Part shown: piece after piece, positions 24,434 to 33,027 of the stretch | Position numbering within the stretch: the first letter of the stretch is position 1 | Layout of the letters: the number at the start of each line of letters is the position of its first letter | Source: Pseudomonadota bacterium | GTDB taxonomy: Bacteria > Pseudomonadota > Alphaproteobacteria > Rhodobacterales > Rhodobacteraceae | Assembly (NCBI GenBank): GCA_020161615.1 | Contig: JAIUPD010000006.1 | Coordinates: 124,001-188,000 of the forward strand | Reading direction: 5' to 3' | Length of the DNA stretch: 64,000 nt | Notes under the pieces: model-generated | What the model saw: only the letters and a program-made list of their open reading frames with translations | What the model was told of the DNA's origin: nothing | Databases searched by the model: none | Made by a program: the position numbers and the translations under genes

Positions 24434-24452
24434 GACCGGTCGGACCAGTCCG
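24434..24452. promoter_or_regulatory. Candidate TetR operator before its own gene
   Basis: The stretch contains GACCGGTCGGAC (10 of 12 matches to GACCG-N2-CGGTC) running into CGGACCAGTCCG, a second inverted repeat. It lies 42 bases upstream of the TetR start, suggesting autoregulation. Confidence 0.5.
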
Positions 24453-24499
24453 CTCCGATGCCCGGACGTCCAGGCATCGGAGAGGTTGTAGCGCCGAGG

Positions 24500-25867
24500 C
24501 TACAGGATGAGCGGCAGAAGCGTCACGCCCGCCCCGAAGATGATCAGGCCGAAGATCATCATGACGGCCGTATAGCCCAGGATGTCGCCGGCGCGCAGCT
24601 TGGTCACGCCCAGCAGCGGCAGCATCCACATCGGCTGCAAGCCGTTGGTCAACTGGTCGCCATAGCCGAAGGCGATGATTGTCTGGCCCATGTCGGCGCC
24701 GATGTTGCGCGCGGCCTCGATCAGCACCGGCCCCTGGACCGCCCACTGGCCGCCGGCCGAGGGCACGAAGAGGTTGACGATGGCCGAACTCAGCATGGCA
24801 AAGAAGGGGAAGGTGAATTCGGTCGAGATCGACACCAGCCCCGCGGCGAAGATGGTGATCAGGCCCGAGCCCGACATGATCCCCATGATCCCGGCATAGA
24901 ACGGAAATTGCAGCGCCACCTGCCCGCAGGCACCGATCGCCTTGTCCACCGCCTGCACATAGGCAATCGGCGTGCCATGCGCCGCCATCCCCGCCATCAG
25001 CAGGATGAAGTTGACCATGTTGAGGTTGAGGTCGAAGCCGTTGGTCATGAAATGCCAGACGACATAGCCGAGGCCCACGAGGACCACTGCCCAGCTCATC
25101 AGATAGGAACGCTCCATCCGCGCGGCGACAGTGCGGTCGCGCGCATCGGTCAGGCTGGCGTCCCCCGCCAGGGCGTTCTGCGCCGAGGCTTCGGCGATCG
25201 GCTCGGGATCGACGGTGACCCTTTCGTGCTCGGGCGGCTGCATGGCGGCATAGACGAAGGGGATCACCAGCAGGAAGGCCAGCAGCGTCAAAAGGTTATA
25301 GCCGGTCAGGATCGTGTTCTCGAGGCCGATCAGCCCGATCTCGTCCACCAGAAAATGCCCGGGCGTGTTGACCAGCAGCGGCGCCGAGGCCGAGAGGCCG
25401 CAGTTGAAGACGATGAGGCCTGAGAAACCGGCGGCGGCGGCCAGCGGGTAATGCACGCGAATCCCGCGTTCCAGGCAGTTCTGGCTGACCTTGCGGGCCG
25501 AGATGGCGCCGATGATCAGGCCGAGCCCCCAGCTGATCGCGCCGAAGATCACCGCCAGCACGGTAATCATGACGATGGCCTGGGTCGCGGTCTTGGGGAT
25601 CCGGGCCACGCAGTCGATGGCGCGCTCGACCGGGGGCGAGGAGGCCAGCACATAGCCGAACAGCAGGATGACCGTCATCTGCATGGCAAAGGACAGCAGG
25701 TTCCAGAACCCGCCATACCACAGGCCCACCACCTCGGCCGGGCCGGTGGGGGTCAGGGTGATGGCGAGCACGGCGGTAAGGCCGGTCAGGACGATGGCGA
25801 AGATGAACGGATTGGGGATGAAGGCGCGCGTGAACGATGAGCACGCGACCCCGAGTCGGTATAGCAT
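24500..25867 (-). CDS. atoE: Short-chain fatty acid transporter, AtoE family
   Basis: 455 residues with about eleven membrane helices. The family pattern is visible: RAFIPNPFIFAIVLT, GGFWNLLSFAMQM, GLSASAPLLVNTPGH, FFAMLSSAIVNLFVPSAGGQWAVQGP and GYGDQLTNGLQPMW. AtoE proteins import acetoacetate, butyrate and similar acids. The start at 25867 is chosen for GGAGGAACC upstream. It is divergent from acetoacetyl-CoA synthetase across a 364-base region rich in the shared palindrome. With the synthetase and thiolase it forms a complete acetoacetate-to-acetyl-CoA route. Confidence 0.92.
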   Translation of the reverse strand: MLYRLGVACSSFTRAFIPNPFIFAIVLTGLTAVLAITLTPTGPAEVVGLWYGGFWNLLSFAMQMTVILLFGYVLASSPPVERAIDCVARIPKTATQAIVMITVLAVIFGAISWGLGLIIGAISARKVSQNCLERGIRVHYPLAAAAGFSGLIVFNCGLSASAPLLVNTPGHFLVDEIGLIGLENTILTGYNLLTLLAFLLVIPFVYAAMQPPEHERVTVDPEPIAEASAQNALAGDASLTDARDRTVAARMERSYLMSWAVVLVGLGYVVWHFMTNGFDLNLNMVNFILLMAGMAAHGTPIAYVQAVDKAIGACGQVALQFPFYAGIMGIMSGSGLITIFAAGLVSISTEFTFPFFAMLSSAIVNLFVPSAGGQWAVQGPVLIEAARNIGADMGQTIIAFGYGDQLTNGLQPMWMLPLLGVTKLRAGDILGYTAVMMIFGLIIFGAGVTLLPLIL

Positions 25868-25883
25868 GATGGTTCCTCCCTTG

Positions 25884-25914
25884 GACCGGTCAAGTCGTGT
25901 GGACCGAACGGTCT
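25884..25914. promoter_or_regulatory. Candidate TetR operators before atoE
   Basis: Two elements close to the atoE start: the perfect 8-base palindrome GACCGGTC at 25884-25891 and GGACCGAACGGTCT at 25901-25914, the best copy of the module's inverted repeat. The pair would block atoE transcription when occupied. Confidence 0.62.
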
Positions 25915-25954
25915 GACGCAAGATAGGCGCGGTTTTCCGCCTGCGTCAATTTAA

Positions 25955-25968
25955 ACTGATCGGTCCGA
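25955..25968. promoter_or_regulatory. Additional TetR operator-like site, atoE/aacS region
   Basis: Read on the minus strand, GGACCGATCAGT matches the module repeat with substitutions in one half-site. It is about 90 bases from the atoE start and lies between the two divergent promoters. Confidence 0.4.
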
Positions 25969-26047
25969 TGCAATTTCTGGTCGGGATTCGAGGGGGGATT
26001 CAGGGGATAAGGGTCAGGGGGCGGCGACGAACGGCAGATTGGATTGC

Positions 26048-26077
26048 TTGTGTGGTTTTGGCAGGAATCGTTATAAT
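26048..26077 (+). promoter_or_regulatory. Possible sigma-70 promoter of the acetoacetyl-CoA synthetase operon
   Basis: TTGTGT, an 18-base spacer and TATAAT, in an unusually AT-rich patch of the 364-base atoE/aacS gap, oriented toward aacS. The untranslated leader would be about 150 bases and would include the operator-like site at 26172. Alphaproteobacterial promoters are often degenerate, so confidence is low. Confidence 0.35.
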
Positions 26078-26171
26078 TCAGAGAAATAAGTGCAGCCGTT
26101 GGCAGCGGTTTCCGCGCTCAGCGCCTCCGATGTGCCGCCTTGCAACATTTTTTGCTTGCAGAGACGAGTCT

Positions 26172-26185
26172 GGACCGAATAGTCC
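26172..26185. promoter_or_regulatory. Candidate TetR operator before acetoacetyl-CoA synthetase
   Basis: GGACCGAATAGTCC keeps the GGAC/GTCC arms of the module palindrome and lies 46 bases upstream of the synthetase start. It links this plus-strand operon to the same regulator as atoE and thiolase. Confidence 0.55.
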
Positions 26186-26231
26186 ATAGGCATCAGGTTG
26201 GGAGCCTCGATAACCTCGGGAGGAGGACAAG

Positions 26232-28175
26232 ATGGACAGATCGGTACTCTGGCGGCCGGACCCCGCCGTGCTGCAGGAAACCGCGCTGGCGCGCTTTGCC
26301 CAGGAGAACGGATTCGGCGTTACGGAATACGAATCGTTGCATGGCTGGAGCATTGCCGATCCCGCCGCCTTCTGGTCGCGCCTGTGGGACTTTGCCGGTG
26401 TCCGGGGCGAGAAGGGCAGCGTGGCGCTGCAGCGAGATCCCGCCGCCTGGATGACCGGCGCGCGATTCTTCCCCGAGGCGCGGCTCAACATGGCCGAGAA
26501 CCTGCTGGCCCGCGCCGACAGCGCAGAGGCGGTGATCGAACTGGACGAATCGGGCAACCGCCGGGCGCTTTCGGCTGATCAGCTGCGGGCCGAGGTGGCG
26601 CGCGTCGCCCGCGGCCTGCGCGCGGCGGGGGTGGTCAAGGGCGACCGGGTGGCGGCGATCCTGCCCAACCGGATCGATTGCCTGGTCACGCTGCTGGCCT
26701 CGCTGGCCATCGGCGCTGTCTGGACCTCCTGCTCGCCCGATTTCGGCGCGGCGGCGATTTTGGACCGGATCGGGCAGGTGCAGCCGAAGGTCCTGTTCGC
26801 GCAGACCCGCGTGACCTACGGCGGCAAGAGCGTCGACCTCGGCCCCCGCATCGCCGAGATCGCCGGCCAGATCCCCGATCTGGGCGCGCTGGTGCTGGTC
26901 GGTCCCGAGGCCGCGCCGATGGACCGCCCGACGATCCGCTGGGAGGATTTCGGCAGCGCGGGCGCGTTGGAATTCGAGCCGCTTGCCTTCGATGACCCCT
27001 GTTATATCCTCTATACCTCGGGCACGACCGGGGCGCCCAAGGCCATCGTCCACCGCACCGGCGGCGTGCTGCTGCAGAAGCTGAAGGAGCATCTGCTGCA
27101 CGGCGATGTGCGGCCCGGTGACCGTTTCCTGTGGTACACGAACACCGCCTGGATGATGTATCATTGGGTCGTCGCCAGCATGGGCTGCGGCGCCACGCTG
27201 GTGCTGTACGACGGGGCGCCGATCCTTAAGCGGGACGGCGGCTACGATTGCGGCCCGCTTTGGCGGGCGGTCGAGGCCGAGGGGATCACCCATCTCGGCA
27301 TCAGCCCGAAATACCTGTCGACGCTGATGGAGCAGGGCTACCGCCCGGGCGCCGAGCACGACCTCAGCTCACTGCGCTGGCTGATGTCGGCGGGCAGCCC
27401 CGTCTCGCCCGATCAATACGACTGGATCTATGACGCCATCGGCCAGCAACAGGGCTTTGCCTCGATTTCCGGCGGGACCGAGATCATGGGCTGCTTCCTG
27501 CTGGGCTCGCCGTTGCATCCGGTCAAGCGCGGGCAATTGACCGTCAAGGCCCTCGGCATGGCGGTCAACGTGCTGGACGAGCGCGGCGCGCCGGTGCGCG
27601 GCCGCCCGGGCGAACTGGTCTGCACCGAGCCCTTCCCCTCGATGCCCGCGACGTTCTGGGGCGAGGGCGGCGAGGCGCGCTACCGCAAGAGCTATTTCGC
27701 CGACCGGCCCGAGATCTGGACCCATGGCGACCATGCCACGCTGAACGTGGACGGTACGGCGGTGATCCATGGCCGCTCGGATTGCACGCTGAACCCGGGC
27801 GGGGTGCGGATCGGCACCGCCGACATCTACAACGTCTGCCAGAAATTCCCCGAACTGACCGATGCTCTGGTCTTCGGCCGCGCGGTGCCGGGGGATGAGG
27901 AAATCGTCCTCTGCGTCAAGCTGGCCGAGACGGCCGACCTGACCCCCGATCTGGCGCAGGCGATTCGCGCGCGGGTCCGCACGGAATGTTCGCCCCGCCA
28001 TGTGCCGGCCGCGATCTATGCCGTGGCCGACATCCCGATGACGGTGAACGGCAAGCGGGTCGAGGGCGCGGCGCGGTCCATCGTGGCCGGGCAGGTGGTG
28101 GCCAATCTCGCCTCGCTCGCCAATGCGAATTGCCTGGCGGAATACGCAGCACTTTCAGAAAGGACCGCGCTATGA
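26232..28175 (+). CDS. Acetoacetyl-CoA synthetase
   Basis: 647 residues, the usual length. An acyl-adenylate-forming ligase: YTSGTTGAPKAIVHRTGG is the AMP-binding P-loop, SISGGTEIMG follows, then GRSDCTLNPGGVRIG and the C-terminal catalytic lysine in MTVNGKRVEGA. The N-terminal WRPDPAVLQET and FWSRLWDFAGV, and LNMAENLLAR, identify the acetoacetate:CoA ligase subfamily rather than acetyl-CoA synthetase. It converts acetoacetate, ATP and CoA to acetoacetyl-CoA in the cytoplasm for the thiolase at 22555-23733. GGAGGAGG lies directly upstream. The stop overlaps the next start (ATGA), so the downstream lyase-like genes are in the same operon. Confidence 0.93.
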   Translation: MDRSVLWRPDPAVLQETALARFAQENGFGVTEYESLHGWSIADPAAFWSRLWDFAGVRGEKGSVALQRDPAAWMTGARFFPEARLNMAENLLARADSAEAVIELDESGNRRALSADQLRAEVARVARGLRAAGVVKGDRVAAILPNRIDCLVTLLASLAIGAVWTSCSPDFGAAAILDRIGQVQPKVLFAQTRVTYGGKSVDLGPRIAEIAGQIPDLGALVLVGPEAAPMDRPTIRWEDFGSAGALEFEPLAFDDPCYILYTSGTTGAPKAIVHRTGGVLLQKLKEHLLHGDVRPGDRFLWYTNTAWMMYHWVVASMGCGATLVLYDGAPILKRDGGYDCGPLWRAVEAEGITHLGISPKYLSTLMEQGYRPGAEHDLSSLRWLMSAGSPVSPDQYDWIYDAIGQQQGFASISGGTEIMGCFLLGSPLHPVKRGQLTVKALGMAVNVLDERGAPVRGRPGELVCTEPFPSMPATFWGEGGEARYRKSYFADRPEIWTHGDHATLNVDGTAVIHGRSDCTLNPGGVRIGTADIYNVCQKFPELTDALVFGRAVPGDEEIVLCVKLAETADLTPDLAQAIRARVRTECSPRHVPAAIYAVADIPMTVNGKRVEGAARSIVAGQVVANLASLANANCLAEYAALSERTAL

Positions 28176-29317
28176 GGCCACAGGCGGCACTGATCGGCGT
28201 GGGCTCCCTGCCCCCGCAACGACGCACCGAGGGCGCCTCGACGCTGGGCATGCTGGCACGCGCGGCGAAGGCGGCGCTCGACGATGCCGGGCTGGAGAAA
28301 TCCTGCATCGACGGGCTGCTGGTCGGCCCGCAGGTCGGCGAGACGCCGCAGCATGTGCCCGCCACCGTCGCCGAATACCTGGGCCTGCAACCGGTCATGG
28401 GCAATGTGGTGGATCTGGGCGGGGCCTCGGGTCCCGGGATGATCTGGCGGGCGGCGGCGGCGATCCAGGCGGGGATGTGCGAGACGGTGCTCTGCGTCAT
28501 CGGCAACCACCGCAACCCCGAGGCACCGCGCAGCCCCAACCGCAACCCGATCCGCGAATTCGACGTGCCCTTCGGGGCCTCGGGCGCGAATATCTCCTAC
28601 GCGCTGCTGAAACAGGCACATATGGCGCGCTATGGCAGCACGGACGAGGATTTCGCCCTGATCGCCCATTGGGCGCGGGCCAACGCCCAGCGGATGCCGG
28701 AGGCGATCTTTCACGGTCAGCCCGCCAGCGTGGCCGAGGTTCTGGCCTCGCCCCTGGTGGCGAGCCCGCTGCATCTGTTCGAGATCGTGATGCCGGTTGC
28801 CGGGGCCGAGGCGGTGATCGTCACCTCCGCCGCCCGGGCGAAGGGCAGGCGCGCGGCCTATCTCTTGGGCGCGGGCGAGAAGATCACCCACCGCGCCGTC
28901 AGCCAGGCGCCGGACCTGACCTCGGGACCGCTGAAGCCGTCGATGGCGCGGGCCTTCGCGCAATCGGGGCTGAGCGTCGAACGGATGTCGCTGCTGTCGC
29001 TCTATGATTGCTACACGATCATGGTGGCGACGACGCTGGAGGACAGCGGGCTCTGCCCGCCCGGACAGTTCGGCGCCTTCATGCGGGCGCATGATTTCGG
29101 GCCCGAGGGGGACTGGCCGCTGAACACCCATGGCGGGCAGCTGGGCTACGGCCAGCCCGACCTCGCGGGCGGCATGACCCATGTGACCGAGGCGGTGCGC
29201 CAGCTGCGTGGCAGCGCCGAGGGGCGGCAGATCAAGGATGCCGAATTCGCGCTGGTGACGGGCAACGGGGCCACCATGTCCGAAGCCGTGGCGCTTGTCC
29301 TGGGAGCCGAGCCATGA
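28172..29317 (+). CDS. Thiolase-fold protein lacking catalytic Cys (SCP2/Ltp2-like), predicted acyl-CoA lyase
   Basis: 381 residues of the non-specific lipid-transfer/SCP2-thiolase type. At the position of the thiolase nucleophile (CASG) it reads GASG, with Gly84 replacing Cys. The later GHP histidine motif is replaced by NTHGGQLGYGQP, and the second cysteine motif by TGNGATMS. It therefore cannot be a normal thiolase. The C-terminal LLSLYDCYTIMVATTLED is typical of thiolase-fold proteins that pair with DUF35 proteins; the steroid side-chain aldolase Ltp2 is one characterised example. The DUF35 gene follows immediately with overlapping codons. A retro-aldol cleavage of a beta-hydroxyacyl-CoA is the inferred activity. 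Co-transcribed with acetoacetyl-CoA synthetase. Confidence 0.82.
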   Translation: MRPQAALIGVGSLPPQRRTEGASTLGMLARAAKAALDDAGLEKSCIDGLLVGPQVGETPQHVPATVAEYLGLQPVMGNVVDLGGASGPGMIWRAAAAIQAGMCETVLCVIGNHRNPEAPRSPNRNPIREFDVPFGASGANISYALLKQAHMARYGSTDEDFALIAHWARANAQRMPEAIFHGQPASVAEVLASPLVASPLHLFEIVMPVAGAEAVIVTSAARAKGRRAAYLLGAGEKITHRAVSQAPDLTSGPLKPSMARAFAQSGLSVERMSLLSLYDCYTIMVATTLEDSGLCPPGQFGAFMRAHDFGPEGDWPLNTHGGQLGYGQPDLAGGMTHVTEAVRQLRGSAEGRQIKDAEFALVTGNGATMSEAVALVLGAEP

Positions 29318-29718
29318 CCGACCTGTCCACCCTCAAGGTCCCCGGGCCGACCGAGATCCCGCTGACCCGGCCCTTCTGGGAGGCCGCCGCCGAGGGGCGT
29401 CTGGTGATCCCGCATTGCACCGCCTGCGATCAGCCCTTCTTCTATCCGCGCGAGATCTGCCCGCATTGCTGGGCTGATGCCTGGGAATGGCGGCAGGCCA
29501 GCGGGCAGGGCTGGTTGAAGAGCTTCAGCATGGTCTGGAAACCTGGCCATCCCGGCTGGGCGCCGGCCGCGCCTTATGCCGTGGGGCTGGTCGCGCTGCC
29601 CGAGGGGCCGGTGATGCTGAGCCATATCCTGGCCCCCGCGCCCGAGGTCGGCATGGCCCTGGTGCTTGCGCCCACCGACATCGGCGGACGGGTGTTGCCC
29701 GCCTTCCGCCCCGCCTGA
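29314..29718 (+). CDS. DUF35 / OB-fold zinc-ribbon acyl-CoA-associated protein
   Basis: 134 residues. The N-terminal rubredoxin-like zinc ribbon has Cys35, Cys38, Cys49 and Cys52 (HCTAC and CPHC), preceded by the amphipathic RPFWEAAAEGRLVIP helix. An OB-fold follows (GQGWLKSFSMVWKP onward, residues about 65-134). DUF35 proteins form complexes with thiolase-fold partners and bind the acyl-CoA. The start overlaps the stop of the thiolase-like gene (ATGA), supporting a physical complex. The protein is of normal length and intact. Confidence 0.88.
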   Translation: MTDLSTLKVPGPTEIPLTRPFWEAAAEGRLVIPHCTACDQPFFYPREICPHCWADAWEWRQASGQGWLKSFSMVWKPGHPGWAPAAPYAVGLVALPEGPVMLSHILAPAPEVGMALVLAPTDIGGRVLPAFRPA

Positions 29719-29741
29719 TACCCAATGCCAAGGAGCACGCA

Positions 29742-30188
29742 ATGACCAAGACCAATGGCTGGACCGGCACGATCAACGGTATGCCCCGCGTGGGGCAGGC
29801 GGCCGAGCGCAGCCGCACCACCTCGATGGCGGATATCGAGGCCTTCACCGCGATGACCGGCGACCGCAACCCGGTGCATTACGACGAGGCATTGGCCCGC
29901 AAGACCGCCTTCGGCAAGCTGATCGTGCAGGGCGGCGTGACCACCGGCATCCTCAACGCCGTGGTCGCCGAGGATCTGCCGGGGCCGGGGACGGTGTTCC
30001 TGAACACCAACCTCAACTTCCGCAAGGCCGTGGGCGTCGGTGAGGCCATCACCGGCCGGGTCGAGGTGCTGACCGTGCGCGAGGACAAGCCGCTGTGTAC
30101 GCTGAAGGTCAGCGTCACCGACAGCACCGGCGCCATCTGCGTCGAGGGTGAGGCGACGACCTTCACCATGCCGCTCGAAGGTCTCTGA
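29742..30188 (+). CDS. MaoC-family (R)-specific enoyl-CoA hydratase
   Basis: 148 residues with a single hot-dog fold. The catalytic hydratase motif is FTAMTGDRNPVHYDEALA, with Asp and His in the D-x4-H arrangement, followed by GKLIVQGGVTTGIL. It would add water to a trans-2-enoyl-CoA, providing the beta-hydroxyacyl-CoA that the thiolase-fold/DUF35 pair could cleave. AGGAG lies seven bases upstream of the ATG at 29742. It follows DUF35 by 23 bases in the same operon. Confidence 0.88.
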   Translation: MTKTNGWTGTINGMPRVGQAAERSRTTSMADIEAFTAMTGDRNPVHYDEALARKTAFGKLIVQGGVTTGILNAVVAEDLPGPGTVFLNTNLNFRKAVGVGEAITGRVEVLTVREDKPLCTLKVSVTDSTGAICVEGEATTFTMPLEGL

Positions 30189-30189
30189 C

Positions 30190-31410
30190 ATGAGCCCCGT
30201 CCCCCAGGCCGAGGGCCGCTGGCGCATGCTGGCCATCCTCTGTCTGGGGGTGGCCGGGGTGCTGGCGACCTGGTTCTCGGCCACGGCGATCCTGCCCGAG
30301 CTGATCGCGCTCTGGGATCTGGACGCGGCGCGGACCTCGTGGCTGACCAACGCCGTGCAGGTCGGCTTCGTGGTGGGCGCCATCGGCGCCTCGCTGGTCA
30401 ACCTGCCCGATATCGTGCCGATGCCGCGGCTGATGGCGGTGTCGGCCGGGCTGGCGGCCGCGGCGAACGCAGCGCTGCTTGTGGTCGGGCCAGACGGGGC
30501 AATCCTCGCGCGTTTTGTCACCGGCGTGGCGCTGGCGGGGGTTTATCCGCCGGCCATGAAGCTGATGGCGACCTGGTTCGTGCGGGGGCGGGGGCTGGCG
30601 CTCGGCCTCCTGATCGGGGCGCTGACGCTGGGCTCTTCGATGCCGCATCTGGTCCGCGCCCTGGCCGAGGGGATCGACTGGCGGCTGGTGGTCTGGGTGA
30701 CCTCGGGCCTGGCGCTGGCCGCCGCGCTGGTCTTCGCGACCATGGTGCACGAGGGACCCTCGCCCTTTGGCCGCGCCACCTTCGACCCCCGGCAATCGCT
30801 CAGCGTCTTCACCAACCGGCCGCTGTTCCTGGCGAACCTCGGCTACTTCGGCCATATGTGGGAGCTTTACGCACTCTGGGCCTGGATCCTGGCCTTCGCC
30901 AGCGCGGCCGAGGCGGGATTGCAGCCCTTCCCCTTCGGCTCACCCTCGATGCTCAGCTTCGTCGTCGTGGCTTCGGGTGCTGTCGGCTGCCTGCTCGGCG
31001 GCTGGCTCTCGGACCGGATCGGGCGCTGCCTGACCTGCGCCGGGATGATGCTGGTCTCGGGCGGCTGCGCGGCGATGATCGGCTTCTTCTTCGACGGGCC
31101 GGCGATGGTGCTGGCGCTGATCGCGCTTTTGTGGGGGGTCACGGTGGTGGGCGACAGCGCTCAATTCTCGGCCGCCGTCACCGAGCTGGCCGAGGGCGCC
31201 TTTGTCGGCACGGCGCTGGCCCTGCAGATGGGGCTGGGCTTTGGCCTGACCGTGCTGACGATCTGGGCATTGCCGCATTTCGCCGAGTGGATCGGCGGCT
31301 GGCGATGGGCCTTCCTCTTCCTGGTGCCGGGGCCCCTGATCGGCGCCGGGGCCATGCTGGCCCTGCGCCGATTGCCCGAAGCCACGCGTCTGGCGCAGGG
31401 CGCGCGCTGA
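30190..31410 (+). CDS. MFS transporter
   Basis: 406 residues with twelve predicted membrane helices. Major facilitator features are GFVVGAIGASLVNLPDI, the ARFVTGVALAGVYPPAMKLMATW segment typical of CynX/NarK-like and related anion porters, and GGWLSDRIGRCLT, the loop motif after helix 8. It begins one base after the MaoC stop and is the last gene of the acetoacetyl-CoA synthetase operon, so it probably imports the acid that the operon consumes. The substrate cannot be told from sequence. It converges with the next gene at a 9-base gap. Confidence 0.87.
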   Translation: MSPVPQAEGRWRMLAILCLGVAGVLATWFSATAILPELIALWDLDAARTSWLTNAVQVGFVVGAIGASLVNLPDIVPMPRLMAVSAGLAAAANAALLVVGPDGAILARFVTGVALAGVYPPAMKLMATWFVRGRGLALGLLIGALTLGSSMPHLVRALAEGIDWRLVVWVTSGLALAAALVFATMVHEGPSPFGRATFDPRQSLSVFTNRPLFLANLGYFGHMWELYALWAWILAFASAAEAGLQPFPFGSPSMLSFVVVASGAVGCLLGGWLSDRIGRCLTCAGMMLVSGGCAAMIGFFFDGPAMVLALIALLWGVTVVGDSAQFSAAVTELAEGAFVGTALALQMGLGFGLTVLTIWALPHFAEWIGGWRWAFLFLVPGPLIGAGAMLALRRLPEATRLAQGAR

Positions 31411-31419
31411 GGGCGGCGC

Positions 31420-32157
31420 TTACTTGCCGGGTGGCGCGCGGTCGAGCAACTGCAGCGTGGGCGCCATCGTCGCGGCCGCCTGCGCCGTCGCCGGCGTCGC
31501 ATCGCGCCATTGGCAGAACAGCCCCGCCGCCGTTTCCTGACACGGGCCGTTGTCCCTGAGCCATTGATGCGGGTTCAGATGCAGCGAGGCCCCGTCCGGC
31601 CCGTGGAAATCGACCCGCGGATGGTCGAGCGGATAGGCACCGGCCGTGGCGCTGGTCCAGGCGGGCGGCTCCATCCACCAGCCTTGCGGCAGGGTCAGCG
31701 CCAGCCCGTCCCAGACCACCGGGCAGGCCGGGGCGGCACAGGGCGCGCGGGGGTCGGCCGTGGCGCCGCTGTCCGCCGACTGAACCGGGAGGGTGATTTC
31801 CGCGACCTGTCCGGGCGCCAGCGTGACGATGGCAGAGTAGGTCACGCCGTCCGCAGCATGGGCGGCGATACGCCAGCGGCCGGGCTCGAACGCGCCGCTG
31901 ATCGTCGGGCCGGTTTCCATCGGCGCCCAGGCTTCGGGGCTCATCCCAGGGTCCAGCGGCACGCCCTCCCACGAAACCGGCAGGGCGGCGACCCCGGGCG
32001 GCAGGCGGAAGGTGGCCTGGGCTGCGGGCCGGAACTGCGCGGGGTACAGCGTGGCGAGCGGGGGTGGCGCACCACGGAGAGGGTCGGCCAGGGCGGGCAA
32101 GGGGAGGGTCGCGGCCAGCAGCAGCCCGACAGCCAGCGGGGCAAGACATCGCGTCAT
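31420..32157 (-). CDS. Periplasmic protein of unknown function
   Basis: 245 residues with a signal peptide (MTRCLAPLAVGLLLAATLPLPALA). The mature part is rich in Pro, Trp and Gly with beta-type stretches (WRIAAHAADGVTYSAIVTLAPGQ, WWMEPPAWTSATAGAYPLDH) and four cysteines (RAPCAAPAC, GPC, FCQW). I do not recognise a family. GAAGGA lies upstream of the ATG. It is alone on the minus strand, 120 bases after the end of another unknown minus-strand gene, and may be exported alongside it. Confidence 0.72.
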   Translation of the reverse strand: MTRCLAPLAVGLLLAATLPLPALADPLRGAPPPLATLYPAQFRPAAQATFRLPPGVAALPVSWEGVPLDPGMSPEAWAPMETGPTISGAFEPGRWRIAAHAADGVTYSAIVTLAPGQVAEITLPVQSADSGATADPRAPCAAPACPVVWDGLALTLPQGWWMEPPAWTSATAGAYPLDHPRVDFHGPDGASLHLNPHQWLRDNGPCQETAAGLFCQWRDATPATAQAAATMAPTLQLLDRAPPGK

Positions 32158-32277
32158 CGAAAAGTCCTTCCGGTCAAAAGACGCCCGATGCCAGGACAGG
32201 GGCGTAGGGAAGGGATAGAGGGTTTCGCGCCGCGGTTGCGCTGACACCTGCGTGATCGGGCAGGTCGGGTCGGGCCC

Positions 32278-32769
32278 TCAGACGCCCTCGCTTTCGGCCC
32301 GGGCCAGCGTCAGCACCAGGACCTGACCCGCCTGATCGTCCTGCTCCCGGGCCAGCGCCTTGCGCAGATGGGGCAGGGCGGCGCGCCGGTCCAGCGCGTC
32401 GAGCGCCATGGCGACATGGATGCGGGTGCGCCATTCGGGGCTTTTCAATCCGGCGGCAACGGCATCGAAATGGTCACAAGGCACCCGGCAGAGGATCCCG
32501 TGCAGGAGGTCCTGCAAGCGGAGGATTTCGTTCAGCGCGGTCCGGTCCCAGTCCTGAACCTCGCGCCGGTCGCGGGCGAGGTCGTCGAGCCAGACGATCG
32601 CCGCCTCGATCTCGGCCGGGCCGCATTGCTCGGCGATGGCGGCGGTCCGCGCCTCGGACACCCGGGTGAGGGGTTTGAGGTCGCGCAGCGCCCGGTGGAC
32701 CAGCGCGGCCAGGGCGGAGACGGGTTGCAGGATCGGGCCTGCTGCCTGGTGGCGCATCTGTTGGATCAT
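32278..32769 (-). CDS. Helical protein with HEAT-like repeat, unknown function
   Basis: 163 residues, no signal or membrane helix, predicted all-helical. The C-terminal segment (RTRIHVAMALDALDRRAALPHLRKAL) looks like one HEAT/PBS-lyase repeat. The start at 32769 follows GAGGGG; a longer in-frame opening to 33033 is rejected because it is low-complexity Pro/Arg-rich and overlaps the promoter of the divergent kinase. It is divergent from the sensor-kinase operon, with 258 bases between them, so it may be its target or partner; this is positional inference. Confidence 0.62.
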   Translation of the reverse strand: MIQQMRHQAAGPILQPVSALAALVHRALRDLKPLTRVSEARTAAIAEQCGPAEIEAAIVWLDDLARDRREVQDWDRTALNEILRLQDLLHGILCRVPCDHFDAVAAGLKSPEWRTRIHVAMALDALDRRAALPHLRKALAREQDDQAGQVLVLTLARAESEGV

Positions 32770-33027
32770 GATCTGGCCCCTCGTCGGCCTTCTGGTACGC
32801 GGAGGCGGCACCGGATGAGCCCATCGGACCGGTGCCGTACGGGGCGGCAGACTAAGCGGCTGGCACGCCCGCGCACCCCCCCGTTCAGGGGGGCTGAGGC
32901 CGTGGCATCTGGCGCCGGGTCCGGACATATGGTCCAGTTCCCAGGAACCGCCCCTGGCTTCGCCATCCTCCTCAAGGGGGCGAGGCGCGACGGGCGGGGG
33001 CTCGATGACGGGAGGATGACGACGGCG

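Noticed and set aside
28172-29317. Annotation as an ordinary acetyl-CoA acetyltransferase
   Set aside because: The nucleophilic Cys position is Gly and the other catalytic motifs are changed, so normal thiolase activity is not supported.
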